Below, piece after piece: positions 52,211-64,000 of a stretch of 64,000 bases of DNA; position 1 is the first letter of the stretch; each line of letters opens with the position of its first letter. The stretch covers positions 154,832,241-154,896,240 of the forward strand of contig CM043945.1 in the NCBI GenBank assembly GCA_014529385.2, read 5' to 3'. The DNA is from Adiantum capillus-veneris (Eukaryota > Streptophyta > Polypodiopsida > Polypodiales > Pteridaceae). The position numbers and the translations under genes are program-made. Under the pieces are notes generated by a model that saw only the letters and a list, made by a program, of their open reading frames with translations, did not search any database and was not told the DNA's origin.

Positions 52211-55200
52211 GGATCGTCTCGTGGAACGTGCAGGGACTAGGTGGGCCCCAGTTTCAGCGACCGTGGGGCCGATTGCGTCAGGAGCTTCAGCGTTGCCTTG
52301 TGGGAGGAGGAGATTGATCTCCTTATGCTTCAGGAGCACCATTGGTCTGAGAGCCGCATTCGGCAATGTGGTCAGATTTTGCGTGGACGATATGATACCT
52401 TTTGGTCAGGTGCTTTTGGACCTGGAGGCATCCAGGGCGGGGTATGTATGACTTTTGCGGACTCACTGCAGCAGGCCATTGTGGGCAGAGGGATTATTGT
52501 GCCAGGCAGGGCTGAGTGGATTACTTTGCAGGTTCAGGGTGGCCTTGTGGGCTTCCTGAACATCTATGCGCCCAATGTGGCGAGTGCTCGTGCAGAGTTT
52601 TGGTCATAGATTGTTGAGTCTTTGCCACAGGTTGACCATTGGTGTGTAGGAGGGGACTTCAACATGTTGGAGGACCCCTCTGACAGGATCGGAGGCAGCC
52701 ATGCTACTGTGCATGGAGTCGAGTTAGCAGCTTGGGAGAGGTTGTGTATGACTTTGAGGGTCTCGGATACATGGCAGCATTCTGGCTTTGTGAGGCCTGC
52801 AGAGAGTCTTGCCTTCTCTAGGTCGGACCGCAGACTGGGAGGAGTGAATCTATCGCGGATAGATCGCTTCTACACTAGTGACCACTTCAGTGACTTGGGG
52901 GGATCAGTGGGAATCTTGGCAGGGACATCCTTCTCGGACCATGCACCAGTGATCCTTATAGTGGCAGACAGGCAGAGGAGTGGGAGCACGATGCTTCGCA
53001 TCCCAGAGCGGGTCTTGTTGGACTCGGCACTCAGAGAGAGGGTACATGCTCTCTGGACAGAGGGCATGGACAGCCAGGCTCTACCTGCAGACAGAGTGGC
53101 CCTAGGCCTAGCTCAGCTTAGCCACTTCTTTCTCCAGGAGTCGCTGGTTTGACGGGCTGCAGCGAGAGAGGAGGAGCAGCGTCTCAGACGAGGCATTGCG
53201 TCACTACAGAGGATGCAGGAGCAGCATCCAGACAGTCCATGGTTGGAGGAGCAGTTACAGCAGGCTCGACAGGAGCTTGCTTGCACAGAATAGAGGCGCC
53301 ATGAGTTTTCCTTTCACCAACAGGCATCTCAGTGGACTCAGGTAGGTGACAGAGTGACAGGTGCTTTTTTTGAGACAGTGGGACCTCGGCACTCGCATGC
53401 CAAGGTCAATCAGTTGAGGAGGCCCGACGGGTCAGTTGCTTGTGAGCCCGAGGATATGCGTGCAGTTGCTACTGACTTCTACAGTGAGTTGCTGTCTGCA
53501 GAGTCCCACTCAGAGCGGCAGGATGCATGCAGGGAGCAGGTTTGGGCACAGATGCCTTGTCTTGTGACTGAGGAGATGCGCCAGAGGCTGGAGATGCCTC
53601 TTCAGCTTGAGGAGCTGCACACGGCTCTTAGGGCCCTTCCTCGTGGTAGCTGTCCAGGTGAGGATGGGCTAACTCCCAGCTTCTTCTAGGAGTACTGGGA
53701 CCTGCTTGGCCCAGATCTTTGTAGTGCCTTTCAGTACATTCGGCACACAGGAGTGATGCCGGATAGCATGAGTGAGGGCCTGATTTACCTCATTCCAAAG
53801 GAGGGTGGCTCCTTGGATGAGATTCGACAGTGGCGCCCCATCACCATCCTCAACTCAGCCTACAAAATTCTTGCCAAGGCTCTGAGTTTGAGGATTCAGC
53901 CACTTTTGGAGAGCCTTATACATGAGACGCAGACAGGTTTTGTCAAGGAACGCAGTATCCTTGACAACATCTTCACTTTTTGGGAGGCTTCTGCCCTGGC
54001 AGGGCTTCGTCGGGAGGACCTTGTGATTCTTCCTCTCGATTTTGAGAAGGCATACGACAGAGTTGACTGGGACTTTCTAGAGGGCACTCTACGTAGAATG
54101 GGCTTCTCAGATGCTTGGATCAGAGGGTTGCAGCTTTGTACAGACAGGCTCATAGTCAGGTGCTTTTGGCAGGAGGTAGAGGTGAGCGCTTCATGCTCAC
54201 ACGATCGATCAGACAGGGTTGTCCTCTTGCCCCCTTTCTCTTTCTGTTGTATGCGGAGGCGATGAGCAGATTTTTGGTGTCACAGCAGGTTGGTCTGAGG
54301 GGCCTAGCACTCCCTATACAGGGAGATGAGCTTCTGGACGCTGAGTTTGCCGACGACTCAGCCTTGTACTTAGAGGGCCAGGGGACCAATCTACACAGAT
54401 GTGAGCAGGCTTTGGAGACCTTCTGCTGTGCATCAGGTGCACTGATCAACTGGAGAAAGACAGTGGCTTTCTCGGTTGGCAGTGCTCCTGTGCCAGATTG
54501 GATGCCAGGAGAGGGTTTCAGGTGGATTCCTCCAGGGACTACAGTTCGATACTTGGGATGTCAGGTTGGTTTGGACTTGTCCCCCGAGCAGCAGATTGAT
54601 CCTCTTCTCCTGTCCATCAGGAGAAAGCTGTTACATTGGAGCCAGCACGACTTTCGAAGTGAGTTTGCTTCGATCTTGGGAGCTCTTACGGCGTGGCCTA
54701 GAGCAGAGACAACCGACGTGCATGGAGGAGCGCCTACAGCAGCCCCTCGTCTGGAACCCCATGGTTAGCAGTCAGAGAGGCCACTTGGTTGGGAGTCGGC
54801 CTCATGTTTCTTGGGGTCCCATGGCAGCAGGTCCAACGCGCTCTCTAGGTGACTGGCTAGAGTTCACAGGTTTGTAAGAGAAGGTACAGGCTGTCTAGCT
54901 ACAGGGCATGAGAGGGGTGCAGAGCATGTGTCAGAACATCTCAGAGTCAGTTCCAGCTGAGTGCTCACTCCTCTCGAGCCAGTAGCACCCCGGTGGATGG
55001 GAGCCTTCACACGACTGGAGGTTCTCATTTCAGTAAGGGCCTGCTCAGAGACTGTCCCAGCCGTGTTCTTCGAGCTTCAGGGTGGGGGACGATTACAACG
55101 AGTTGCAGTAGAGGCCCCGCAGGTAGCAGAGTGTTGTTTCCAGAGGATCGGAGTTGTGGGCATCTGTGGGAGGACTTGCGTCATAGACCCTGACCCAGCA

Positions 55201-56139
55201 GCTCTGGAGACTGGACATTGGAGGCTATGGGCTTGGGAGTGTTGTCCACTGGCACGAGTACAGTGGGATCCTGGTGAGTGGCTATGGAGGGACCCCTTCT
55301 CGTCTGCAGACCGCCCAAGAGTCCCCTTTTTTCAGTACACTGTTCGGCTTCGATGTCATATACATGCAGCATAGAGAGAGGCCCGCCCCGCTGCAACACG
55401 TCATTGGCAGGAGGAGGGCCTCACAGTCGAGTTCTTGGCAGCCTTTTGGCAGAGGCTGTGGGACTCCAGACAGCCGAGGCACGTCACTTTGTTTCAGTGG
55501 CTGGTTGCACACAGAGCCACAGCAGTAGGGAGTTGGCTTGTGCATAGTGGTCTCTCGGCTGCATGTGCAGCCTGTGACCAGTTGGTGGAGAGTCAGCGTC
55601 ACTGTCTTTGGGATTGCCCCTCGGCCCAACAGGTGTGGCTACGAGTTCTTCGGCTGATGCCTGCCCTCTCCACGGCTCGACAGTACACCTGGGGGGTAGT
55701 GGCTTGGTCCACCCTCACGGGCCCGGCACTTCAGTTTAAGCTATCTTCCACCAGCAGGATGATAGTGATGTAGGGGGGGCGACCTACACTCCAGCCTGCT
55801 ACAGAGCTTACTCCACAGGAGTGGTGCAGTGAGAGAGAGGAGTGTTGGGAGCTCATCAGCGGCCTAGCTCTCTGGTTCATCTGGCGGGCCCGCTGTTTCC
55901 GCATCTTTGAGGCTCGCCCTGTGCCACCAACAGAGACTGTTCGTGACTTTTGGCTAGAGTTGATCCATACTCTCAGAGGACAGCTTGAGGGACTACAGGG
56001 CAGCTCCGACCGCATGCGGGAGCGTCGCAAGGCTTTCCTTCGACTCTGGCACCCTGGGCCTTTCTACACCATAGTCCAGGGGGTGCTCAGATGGCACTAT
56101 TGTCCACCTGTGTGGCTCTTCCCTCCTCCCATCTCTTGA
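52207..56139 (+). pseudogene. LINE-A6 ORF2: endonuclease and reverse transcriptase
   Basis: ATG at 52207-52209 overlaps the ORF1 TGA. Endonuclease motifs are SWNVQGLGG, EHHWSESR, NIYAPN, GGDFNMLED (near 52650-52680), SRIDRFY and FSDHAP (near 52930-52950). RT motifs are LDFEKAYDRVDW (near 54037-54072), RQGCPLAPFLFLLYAEAM (near 54210-54265) and FADDSALYLEG (near 54346-54378). A microhomology-flanked deletion near 54655 removes about 140 codons after RT. The tail has CDQLVESQRHCLWDC (near 55575-55620) and ends PPPIS at 56137-56139. Stops include TAG at about 52608, 53151, 53291 and 53687, the last in FF-stop-EYW. Frameshifts occur near 52260 and 54120. Confidence 0.88.
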
Positions 56140-59100
56140 TTTAGCCTCATTGTATATATGCTGTTTTTTCATTGGGAGAGTCTCCCCATCATGCTTGTTG
56201 TAGCCCTCTCTTGCAGAGGTGGATGTAGCCCTATGGGCAGTTTTCATTAAGTAATAGAAGGATTTTTTTCTCGGAAAAAAAAAAAAGCCACACAGGTGGA
56301 CGGTAGTGCCATTTGAGTACACCGTGGACCGTGGTGAAGAAAGGCCCAAGACGCCAAAGTCGGAGGAAGGCCTCTCCGCGCTCCCTCATGCGGTATGAGC
56401 TGCCTTGAAGTCTCTCGAGCTGTCCTCTGAGAGTGTGGATCACGAACAATCTCTGCTGGTGGTACAGGGCGAGCCTCAAAGATGCGGAAGCAACGGGCCC
56501 ACCAGATGAACCAGAGTGTCAGGCCACTGATGAGCTCCCAGCACTCCTCTTTCTCACTGCACCACTCTTGTGGAGTAAGCTCTGTGGCAGGCTGGAGTGT
56601 AGGTCGCCCCCCTGGCATCACTATCATCTTGCTGGTGGAAGATAGCTCAAACTGAAGTGCCGGGCGTATGAGAGTGGACCAAGCAGCTACCCCCAAGTGT
56701 ACTGCCGAGCCGTGGAGAGAGCAGGCATCAGCCGAAGAACACGAAGCCACACATGCTGTGCCAAGGGACAGTCCCAAAGACAGTGGCGCTGACTCTCCAC
56801 AAGACGGTCACAAGCTGCGCATGCGGCCGAGAGCCCACTATGCACAAGCTAGCTCCCAACTGCTTTAGCTCTGTGTGCGACCAGCCACTGAAACAAGTGA
56901 CTCGCCTCGGCTGTCAGCAGTCCCACAACCTCTCCCAAAATGCTGCCAAGAACTCAGCTGTGAGACCCTCCTCCTGCCAATGAGGTGCTGCAGCAGGGCG
57001 AGCCTCTCTCTGTGCTGCCGGAATGTGACGTCCTAGTCGAAGAGTGTACTGAAAGAAAGGGTCCCTCCATAGCCACTCTCTAGGATCCCACTGTACTCGT
57101 GCTAGTGGACAACACTCCCAAGCCCACAGTCTCAAGAGCAGTTGGGTCAGGATCGATGACACAAGTCCTCCTACAGATGCCCACCACTCGGATCGTTTGA
57201 AAACAGCACTCAGCCACCTGTGGGGCCTCTACTGCAACTCGCTGTAAGCGTCGCTCACCCTGTAACTCGAAAAACAGGGAGGGAGCAGTCTTTGAACAAG
57301 CCCGAACTGAGATGAGAACCTCCAGTCGCATGAAGGCTCCCATCCATCTGGGCGCTGCTGACTCGTGAGGTGTGAGCCACTCAGCTGGTATTGCCTCTGA
57401 GATGTCCTGGCACATGCTCTGCACCCCTCTCATGCCCTATAACTGAAAGCCCTTCAACTCCTCTGACAAGCCTGAAAACTGTAGCCAGTCACCTAAAGAG
57501 CATGCTGAACCCGTTGCCATGGGACCCCAGGAAACATGAGGCCGACTACCAACCAGGTGGCCTCTCTGAGTGCTAACCATGGGGTTCCAAACAAGGGGCT
57601 GTTGCAGGCGCTCCTCGGTGCAAGTAGGTTGCCGCTGCTCCAGGCCTCGCCGCAAGTGCTCCCAAGATCGAAGCAAACCCACAGCGAAGCGGTCCTCCAG
57701 GCTTCTGCTCAAAACAACTCTGCGCATCTCTGTGAAGATCCATCTGGTCGAAGGTTGCCAGTGGCCTCCTGCCTGAGGCACCCTAGCACGAAGCCGCTGT
57801 AGTAAGAACTTCTTCCAGGGCTCCTCACCTAGAAGAAGTCCTCAGACGATGAACTTCCCACGAAGGGCTCTGCTCTACTGTGCTGGGTCTATGATCCCAA
57901 GCCCTCCTTGTGAACAAGGAAGAGTGATGACCTGCCAAGCCACTTTGGCCGGGGCTGTCTGAGTGTCACGCCTTGACCAAAGGCAGTTCCTGATCAGCCT
58001 CTCTACCTGGCTGATACAAGAACTCGAGAAAATCCAGCAAGAAGTGATGTACCACATAGTAGCCAACAACACCTGGTTGGCCACTACAACTCTGCCAGCC
58101 AAAGAAAGTCGTGCGGAGCTCCAGTGTAGCAACTTCCTCCTGATAGACAGGAGGAGGGGAGCAATCTGCTACTCGGGAGACAAGTCTAAACCAACCTGAC
58201 AGCCCAAGTACCGAACTGCAATCCCTGGGGGAATCCACCTGAAACCCTCCTTGGCATCCAATCGGGTACAGGAGCACTACCAACCGAGAAAGCCACTGTC
58301 TTTCTCCAGTTGATCAGTGCGCCAGATGCACAACAGAAGGTCTTAGGAGGCTGCTCACAGCTGTGAAGGTTGGCCTCCTGGCCATCCAAGTACAAGGCTG
58401 AGTCGTCAGCAATCTCAGTGTCCAAAAGCTCATCTCCCCGAATAGGAAGTGCTAAGCCCCGTAAACCAACCTGCTGCGACACCAAAAACCTGCTCATCGC
58501 CTCAACATATAACAGAAAGAGGAAAGGGGCAAGAGGGCTGCCCTGTCTGACCGAACGTGTGAGCATGAAACGATCACCTCTACCTCCTGACAAAAATACG
58601 TGACTGTGTGCCCGTCTGTACAAAGCTGACACCCCTCTGATCCAAGCATCTGAGAAGCCCATCCTGCGTAGAGTGCCCTCCAGAAAGTCGCAGTCAACTC
58701 TGTCGTAAGCCTTCTCAAAATCGAGAAGAAGAATCACCAGATCCTCACCACGGAGTTGCGCTAGGGTAGAAGCCTCGCAAAAAAGTAAAGATGTTGTCAA
58801 GGATACTGCGCTCCTTGACAAAACCTGTCTGAATCCCATGTATAAGGCTCTCTAGAAGTGGCTGGATCCTCAAACTCAGAGCCTTGGCAAGAATTTTGTA
58901 GGCTGAGTTGAGGATGGTGATGGGGCGCCACTGTCGAATCTCATCCAAGGAGCCTCCCTCCTTGGGAATGAGGTAGATGAGACCCTCACTCATGCTGTCA
59001 GGCATCTCTCTTGTGTGCAAGATGTAGTGAAAAGCACTACAGAGATCTGGGCCAAGCAAGTCCCTGTACTCCAAGAAAAAATTGGGAGTCAAGCCATCCT

Positions 59101-60520
59101 TACCTGGATAGCTACCACGGGGAGTGCACTAAGAGCCGTGTGCAATTCCTCAAGTTGAAGTGGCAGCTCAAGCCTCTGATGCATCTCCTCAGTCACCACG
59201 CAAGGCATCTGTGCCCACACTTGCTCCCTGCATGCATCCTGACGCTCTGACTGAGGCTCTGCAGACAGTAACTTACGGTAAAAGCCAGCAGCAACTGCAC
59301 GCATGTCCTCTAGCTCTGAAGCAACTGACTCGTCGGTCCTCCTCAACTGACTGACCTTGGGATGCGTATGCCGAGGTCCCACTGCCTCAAAGAGAGCGCC
59401 TGTCACTTTGTCACCCACCTTGGTCCACTGAGATGCCTGACGATGCAAAGCAAACTCATGGCGCCTGTGCTCTATGCTAACAAGCTCCTGGCGAGCCTGC
59501 TGGAACTGCTCCTCCAACCAAGGTCTATCTGGATGCTGCTGCTGCATCCTTTGCAAGGAAGCAACCTCCCGTCGGCGGCGCTGCTCCTCCTCTCTTGCTG
59601 CAGCCAGGCGAGACGAAGAAAGAGCTGACTAAGCTGAGCAAGTGCTGAGGCCAGGAGAATCCTGCATGTCCAAGCTCTCTGTCCAGTGAGCCTCTACTCG
59701 CTCTCTGAGTGCAGAGTCCAGCAAGACCTTCTCAGGGATGCGAAGCATCGTGTTCCCCCTCCTTTGTCTATCTGCCACTGTGAGGATCACTGGTGCATGG
59801 TCCGAGAAGGAAGTCCCTACCAGAATGCCAACTGTCCCACCCAAGTCACAGAAATGGTCACTAGTGTAGATCGATCTATCCGCGATAGATTCACTGCTCA
59901 CACTCTGCGGTCCGAATGAGAGAAGGCCAGGTTGTCTGGGGGCCTCACAAAGCTAGAGTGCTGCCACACATCCCAAACCCTCAGTCATACAGAACCTCTC
60001 CCAAGCTGCCAGCTCAACTCCATGCACAGTGGCATGGCTACCACCAATCCTGTCAGAAGGGTCCTCCAACATGTTGAAGTCACCCCCTATGCACCAGTGC
60101 TCTGCCTGTGGCAGAGACTCAACAATCTGTGACCAAAACTCTGCTCCTGCACTCACCACATTGGGCGCATATATGTTCAGGAAGTCCACAAGGCAACCCT
60201 AAACCTGCATATTGATCCACTGAGCCCTGCCTGGCACAATAATCCCTCTGCCCACAATGGCCTGTTGTAAAGAATCCGCAATAGTCATACATACCCCACC
60301 CTGGATGCCTCCAGGTCCAAAAGCAGTTGACCAAAAAGTATCATATCGTCCACGCAAGAGCTGACCACAACGTCTAATGCGGATCTCACACAGATGATGC
60401 TCCTGTAGCATAAGGAGATCAATCCCTCTTCCCACAAGGCAACGCTGAAGCTCGTGACGTAGTCGGCCCCTTTGACGCTGAAATGCCCACCTAGTCCTTG
60501 CACATTCCATGAGACAATCC

Positions 60521-62376
60521 TCATGGGGAGCGAGAAAGAACAGATGCTGCCGCAATAGCTAAACGTGCTATCTTCGAGGCTGGCTTGGATGGAGAGTAAT
60601 CCGCATCCGAGCATCCTCTAGATAGGCGTGACTGCAAAGAGTGTCTGGCCCAAGCCCAAGTAGCCCGAGCCGTACCTAAAGCAACCTCCTCTGTCCAGGA
60701 GTCCTCGTGAATGTATACATAGCATGGCGAGCACTGAGTATCAGCAAAGAAGTGAACCACAATGTGTCTATATCCTGCTGCATCTGGAGGAGTCACCGCA
60801 AACTTGGCCAATGGCCATAGAGTCAAAAGCATGCTGTAACTCCTAGGTCTCCCATGTGGTGAGAGAACTCTAGGGCCTGTGTATGCAGTCGCTCCAACAC
60901 TGAGTCGAGGGTCCACTCAGTCTGGTCCCTGCCGCAAAGGGGAAAAGAGAAGCCAATTGCTGAGTCCAAGGCCTCTATCCCCCTGGCTGCAAGGAACAGA
61001 ACATGAGCCCTGAAGCAGGCTGCCTCAAGGTCTGATGAGGAGTCGCCGAGAAAGCGTGTAAAGTCGTAGGCAAAGAAGTCCCATCGGCACCGAATGTCAA
61101 AGCTCGTCAGACCTCGAGGGACTGTTGCAAAGGGAGATGTCTATACCTGTAAAGGGTGTCACAAGAAAGGCTGTCCCTCTCTTGCCAAGCGACTCGTGGC
61201 AAAGGCGCTGCCAAGAGATCTCCTAGCAGCCGGAGATGGCCCTGCCCCCTAAGTCGACTGTGGAATTGGAGCGGGAGGGGGGGGTGAAGGAGCAGGGGGA
61301 GAAGAGAGGCGGGGGGGACCGGCAAAGGTAGCGGGGCGAGAAGCGGCAGGAACAGGAGGTGGGGAGGGAGGCTAGAAGGGGAACTCGGGGGGAGGAGGGG
61401 CTGTCGAGGCCCGAGGGTGAAGCGGAGGTGGGGGTTGGAGCAGGGACCTTATCCTGCTCAAGAGGACCGAATTGGTTCCCTGTGGGAACCCACTACTGCT
61501 GGACAGGCGCCTGAGGACAACCTTGAGGCTTGAGTACGAGGCTGTCGCTGTGGCCGCTGCCGACGTCGACCACAAACCTGCTGCCATCCCTCCTCCGTTG
61601 GAGCCCCAGGCTCGGAGGGTGGCTCTGCTTGTGTGCTCTGTCTCTGCCTGTGGCTGCTGGCCAGCCCTTGCAGGCTGGGGCCGAGTCTGTGGTGTAGGTC
61701 AGGGCCTCCTCTGTGGACATGCCTTCGCAAGATGGCCCATCTGTCGACAAATGAAGGACTGGTTCGGGAGGCCCGAGTACTCCACGCTCTGTCTAAACCA
61801 ACCCCCACTCACCCGAGGAAGGAGGATGACCTTCGGGAGAGTGAGTATAAACGCGAACTGTGGGAATGCCGTGCGAGGTGTCTCCAGGACACTCCCAATC
61901 GCTGAGCGTATCTTGGACAAAAGTGGTAAGTACTCCCTCCGCAAACCAAGAAAGCAGGCGGAGATGGGAATGTCTGCCTTCTCTACCAACACATTTGAAG
62001 CAGGGTCAAAACCATGTCTCCACTGTTGAAAGTGGGCTCGAACTGCTCGGATGGTCAAGAGGCTCATGGCGATGACCTTGGACGCCATCTCGGAGGTCTC
62101 AAACTCAATCTAATAGTAGCCTCGTCCGAGGATTTGAACATCCAAGATCTTGCCCACCTCTGCAAGAAGGCGGGCCTGGACAAGGTCACGCAGCTCTCCT
62201 CTGCTAGGTCTGGTGCCGAGAATCTTGCAGATGACAAAAGTTGCCTGCAAGCGCTCTACCTCTGCGGCTAGGCTCGCTTACTCTGTCGGTGAAAGAGCAA
62301 GTCGAATGGTGGGCTCAGCGGGGTCGGGCGAGGGGACTGCGGAGGAGTCCCTCTGTGGCGGAGCTTGAGCCTCCAT
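60521..62376 (-). pseudogene. LINE-A5 ORF1, degraded
   Basis: It starts MEAQAPPQRDSS at 62376 and ends at the TGA 60521-60523, which overlaps the ORF2 ATG. The N-terminal region with KVIAMSLLTIRAVRAHFQQW and the knuckle SFICRQMGHLAKACP (first Cys changed to Ser) lies at 61699-62088. The proline hinge is near 61240-61500 and the VHFFADTQCSPCYVYIHEDS domain near 60680-60760. A deletion near 61850 removes part of the region before PKVILLPRVSGG. Confidence 0.78.
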
Positions 62377-62712
62377 CTGTGTTTGCTGCTGTGAAGAGAA
62401 GGCAAAGAGTCGTTGAGGAGAGGAGGCCTTCGGAGCCCGGGTACGTCGAGGAAGAAGGCGAGCGTAGAAAACCGGGGATGCGAGGCGGGATAAGGCGAAT
62501 GGCGGGGCGGCAGGCGAGTGGGGCAGCGACGAAGGACGGGCGGGTAGCGGGCGGGCTAGGTGGCAGCGGGTGGGGCAGGGGGCGCGCTTGGGGGCTGCGC
62601 GCAGCAGCTGAAGGCAAAGGGCGCGCGAGGGTAGGGGGGGGGCAGCGATGGCGAGAAGGGGGGGGGGGGGGCGTGGCGGGAGCAACGAGCGCGTATGTAT
62701 CTGAAGGAACTT

Positions 62713-64000
62713 CATTGGACTTGAGAGTGAAACTACCACTAAGCTGCATCTGTTTGGAACACATCTAGAAGGTATATTACCCCTTTCTCATAATGAATCG
62801 GGAACAAACATCCAGCAGACAGGAACACACATCAATACTGAGACTACAACTAACACGACAAGATCATGAGACCCTACACCCAAGCTCTGCAAGAGAAGAA
62901 CAAGGTGCTATAGAAAGCCACCAAATAGACTGTCAATCCTATCCGTTGCACATGGAACCACTGAAATTGAAGGAAGTAATGTGCGCAAATTGACTCCCAA
63001 GCTCGCTCCACATCCCGCTCTGAAGGGAGAACACCCGAACCATGGATAACTGTCATAACTCTCTAAGTCTCTACCTGTGTAACTGGATCACGCGAGATAG
63101 GTGAATCCGAAAGGAAAATAATATACCTGTGGAAGAAGACTGTCTCCCTTCTCTAAAGAATATTGGCCAACTGTAACTGGTTCCTAATCCGAGAAGGACC
63201 ACTATCCACCTGTACGGAATAACATGCCAGTCTAAGGATATGGGAAGTAGGTTGTCTTGAATGGTAGAGTCTCCAGGGATCTATTTGGAAGACAATGCAT
63301 AGGAAATACTACTCGGATGCACTAGGAAGAGCAACCGTCACACCACAAATCCAAAAGACGAAGCAACCACCGAAATGGCTAAAGAAGAGCATCTGCCAAG
63401 ATATTGCATTGTGCGCTAAAGCACACCATCCAAAGCCACTAGAAATGGGCAAGGGCATGGTACTCCGCTGAATGGAGCTCCGGAAGTCAACTAAAGATAA
63501 TAGCTTGGAAGCCCCCTCTAAAAGTGAAGTATCCTCAAAAGTACTCTCTGATGTAACAAATGACTCAACCCCAGGTCGGAACAGAGCAAACAGTGGCACT
63601 GAAAGCTCCAGAGCTAAAGCCGAGGGCTCCCCCCAAGATAGGAACCCCCCTCCCGCTCAATCCTTGGAAAAGAGAAAGAGTACCACTAGAAAGAAATTCG
63701 AGACAACGTGGAGTAAAACTGCTTCCTCTGTAATTGAATAGCAAAAAAGTGAATCTCATGGAACTCGAGACGCAACGAGAAGCACACCATCAGTAAACTC
63801 GGATTGCTAAGAATAGGAAGGCCTGAAAGGTCATTACTTGAGGATCATGTTTGCCAAAGAAGCTGTCGGGGTCCAACAATAACCTAGCTACCCAAGAAAA
63901 ACTCCTTAAGATTAAACCAAATGTCCGCCACTTTTCCGCATCTGCCAATATCAACCCTGTAGGTACAATCCAATACAATATGCCAAACTGCATACAGACT
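62713..64000. other. Right flank, no gene recognised
   Basis: This is the sequence into which LINE-A5 inserted; it continues that at 48007-49717. Short open frames (for example 63472-63741 on the plus strand) are charged and low complexity with no domain. If the left flank is a copia-type element, this would be its interior, but I can read no gag or pol motif. Confidence 0.5.

Larger units (their letters stand above)
49911..56282 (+). mobile_element. LINE family A, copy A6 (6.4 kb), full-length ends
   Basis: This plus-strand copy runs from gctcgctgctgct (49916) through a C-rich 5' UTR to a poly(A) at 56274-56286. A 16-bp TSD, aaaagccacacaggtg, lies at 49895-49910 and 56283-56298. It lies in LINE-A5 in opposite orientation, 176 bp from A5's 3' end. 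ORF1 is 50388-52210 and ORF2 52207-56139. A deletion of about 420 bp in ORF2 lies at a ttcgctg repeat. Confidence 0.9.
49876..60524 (-). pseudogene. LINE-A5 ORF2, in two pieces around A6
   Basis: The start ATG is at 60522-60524 and the natural stop at 49876-49878, beyond nested A6. Visible are FLNIYAPNVVSAG and GGDFNMLEDPSDRIGGSH (near 60045-60090), FSDHAP (near 59790), WRPITILNSAYKILAKAL (near 58870-58930), LDFEKAYDRVDC (near 58690-58725), RQGSPLAPFLFLLYVEAM, and IADDSALYLDG (near 58385-58420). In the last of these the residue before the Asp pair is changed. The post-RT region runs 57080-58130 with several breaks. The zinc-binding tail near 56740-56830 is decayed. It also has a deletion near 57125. 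Inactive. Confidence 0.82.
49735..62695 (-). mobile_element. LINE family A, copy A5, split by A6
   Basis: This minus-strand copy is flanked by a 17-bp TSD, tgtatctgaaggaactt (49718-49734 and 62696-62712). Its last 176 bp (3' UTR and end of ORF2) lie at 49735-49910 and the rest at 56299-62695, separated by copy A6. The 5' UTR is G-rich (62450-62690) and ends near agcaacgagcgcg. ORF1 is 60521-62376 and ORF2 runs from 60524 down. Many stops and indels make it older than A6. Confidence 0.88.

Noticed and set aside
1-64000. rRNA, tRNA, CRISPR arrays or bacterial operons
   Set aside because: I saw no tRNA cloverleaf, rRNA core sequence, regularly spaced repeats or ribosome binding sites. The content is eukaryotic retrotransposons.

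Overview
This window reads as nuclear DNA of a land plant with a large, repeat-rich genome. The evidence is plant-type L1-like LINEs, a Ty3/gypsy element with the extra RNase H typical of the plant Tat lineage, nonautonomous LTR retrotransposons, hAT-type MITEs, and many CAG-to-TAG nonsense changes of the kind left by deamination of methylated CHG sites. I cannot name the species. No complete host gene is visible. The only host-gene trace is two short exons at 43405-43651 that read like a plant Maf-family nucleotide pyrophosphatase.

Layout. (1) 1-8913: a decayed minus-strand LINE of family Z. Its ORF1 is split by a 792-bp solo LTR (1023-1814, TSD ctcca) and by a 6.4-kb minus-strand LINE of family A (copy A1, 2278-8647, 13-bp TSD). 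(2) 9592-10584: a 5'-truncated family-A copy (A2) with a 14-bp TSD. A 161-bp hAT MITE follows at 10904-11064. (3) 11490-42002: the most decayed family-A copy (A3, plus strand), opened by a minus-strand Tat-like gypsy element (15848-41269). That element carries two further insertions. In its gag gene lies a nonautonomous LTR element Y (21808-31896, TSD attgc), whose own 5' LTR is split by a related element X (21876-26149, TSD cagtc). In its 5' LTR lies a nearly full-length LINE A4 (32639-40224, 16-bp TSD), itself carrying a 714-bp hAT-like element (33080-33793, 8-bp TSD). (4) 42003-49717: a patchwork of LTR-like sequence, family-Z fragments, Maf-like exons, a Penelope-like RT relic, a hAT MITE with its own TSD, microsatellites and a probable copia-type LTR. 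(5) 49735-62695: LINE A5 (minus, 17-bp TSD) split near its 3' end by LINE A6 (plus, 49911-56282, 16-bp TSD). Together they form an inverted repeat with arms of about 6.3 kb. (6) 62713-64000: nothing recognised.

Family A has a consistent architecture. ORF1 carries a DUF4283-like N-terminal region, one CCHC knuckle, a proline-rich hinge and a C-terminal domain I do not recognise. ORF2 carries an APE-type endonuclease, a reverse transcriptase and a zf-RVT-like C-terminus. ORF1 and ORF2 overlap by ATGA. All copies carry stops, frameshifts or deletions, so none looks autonomous as read here. Elements X and Y are the best candidates for something undescribed. Both lack RT, RNase H and integrase, and both carry the same Asp/His-rich ORF between the end of gag or protease and the 3' LTR. 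In X the polypurine tract has been replaced by host-flank sequence.
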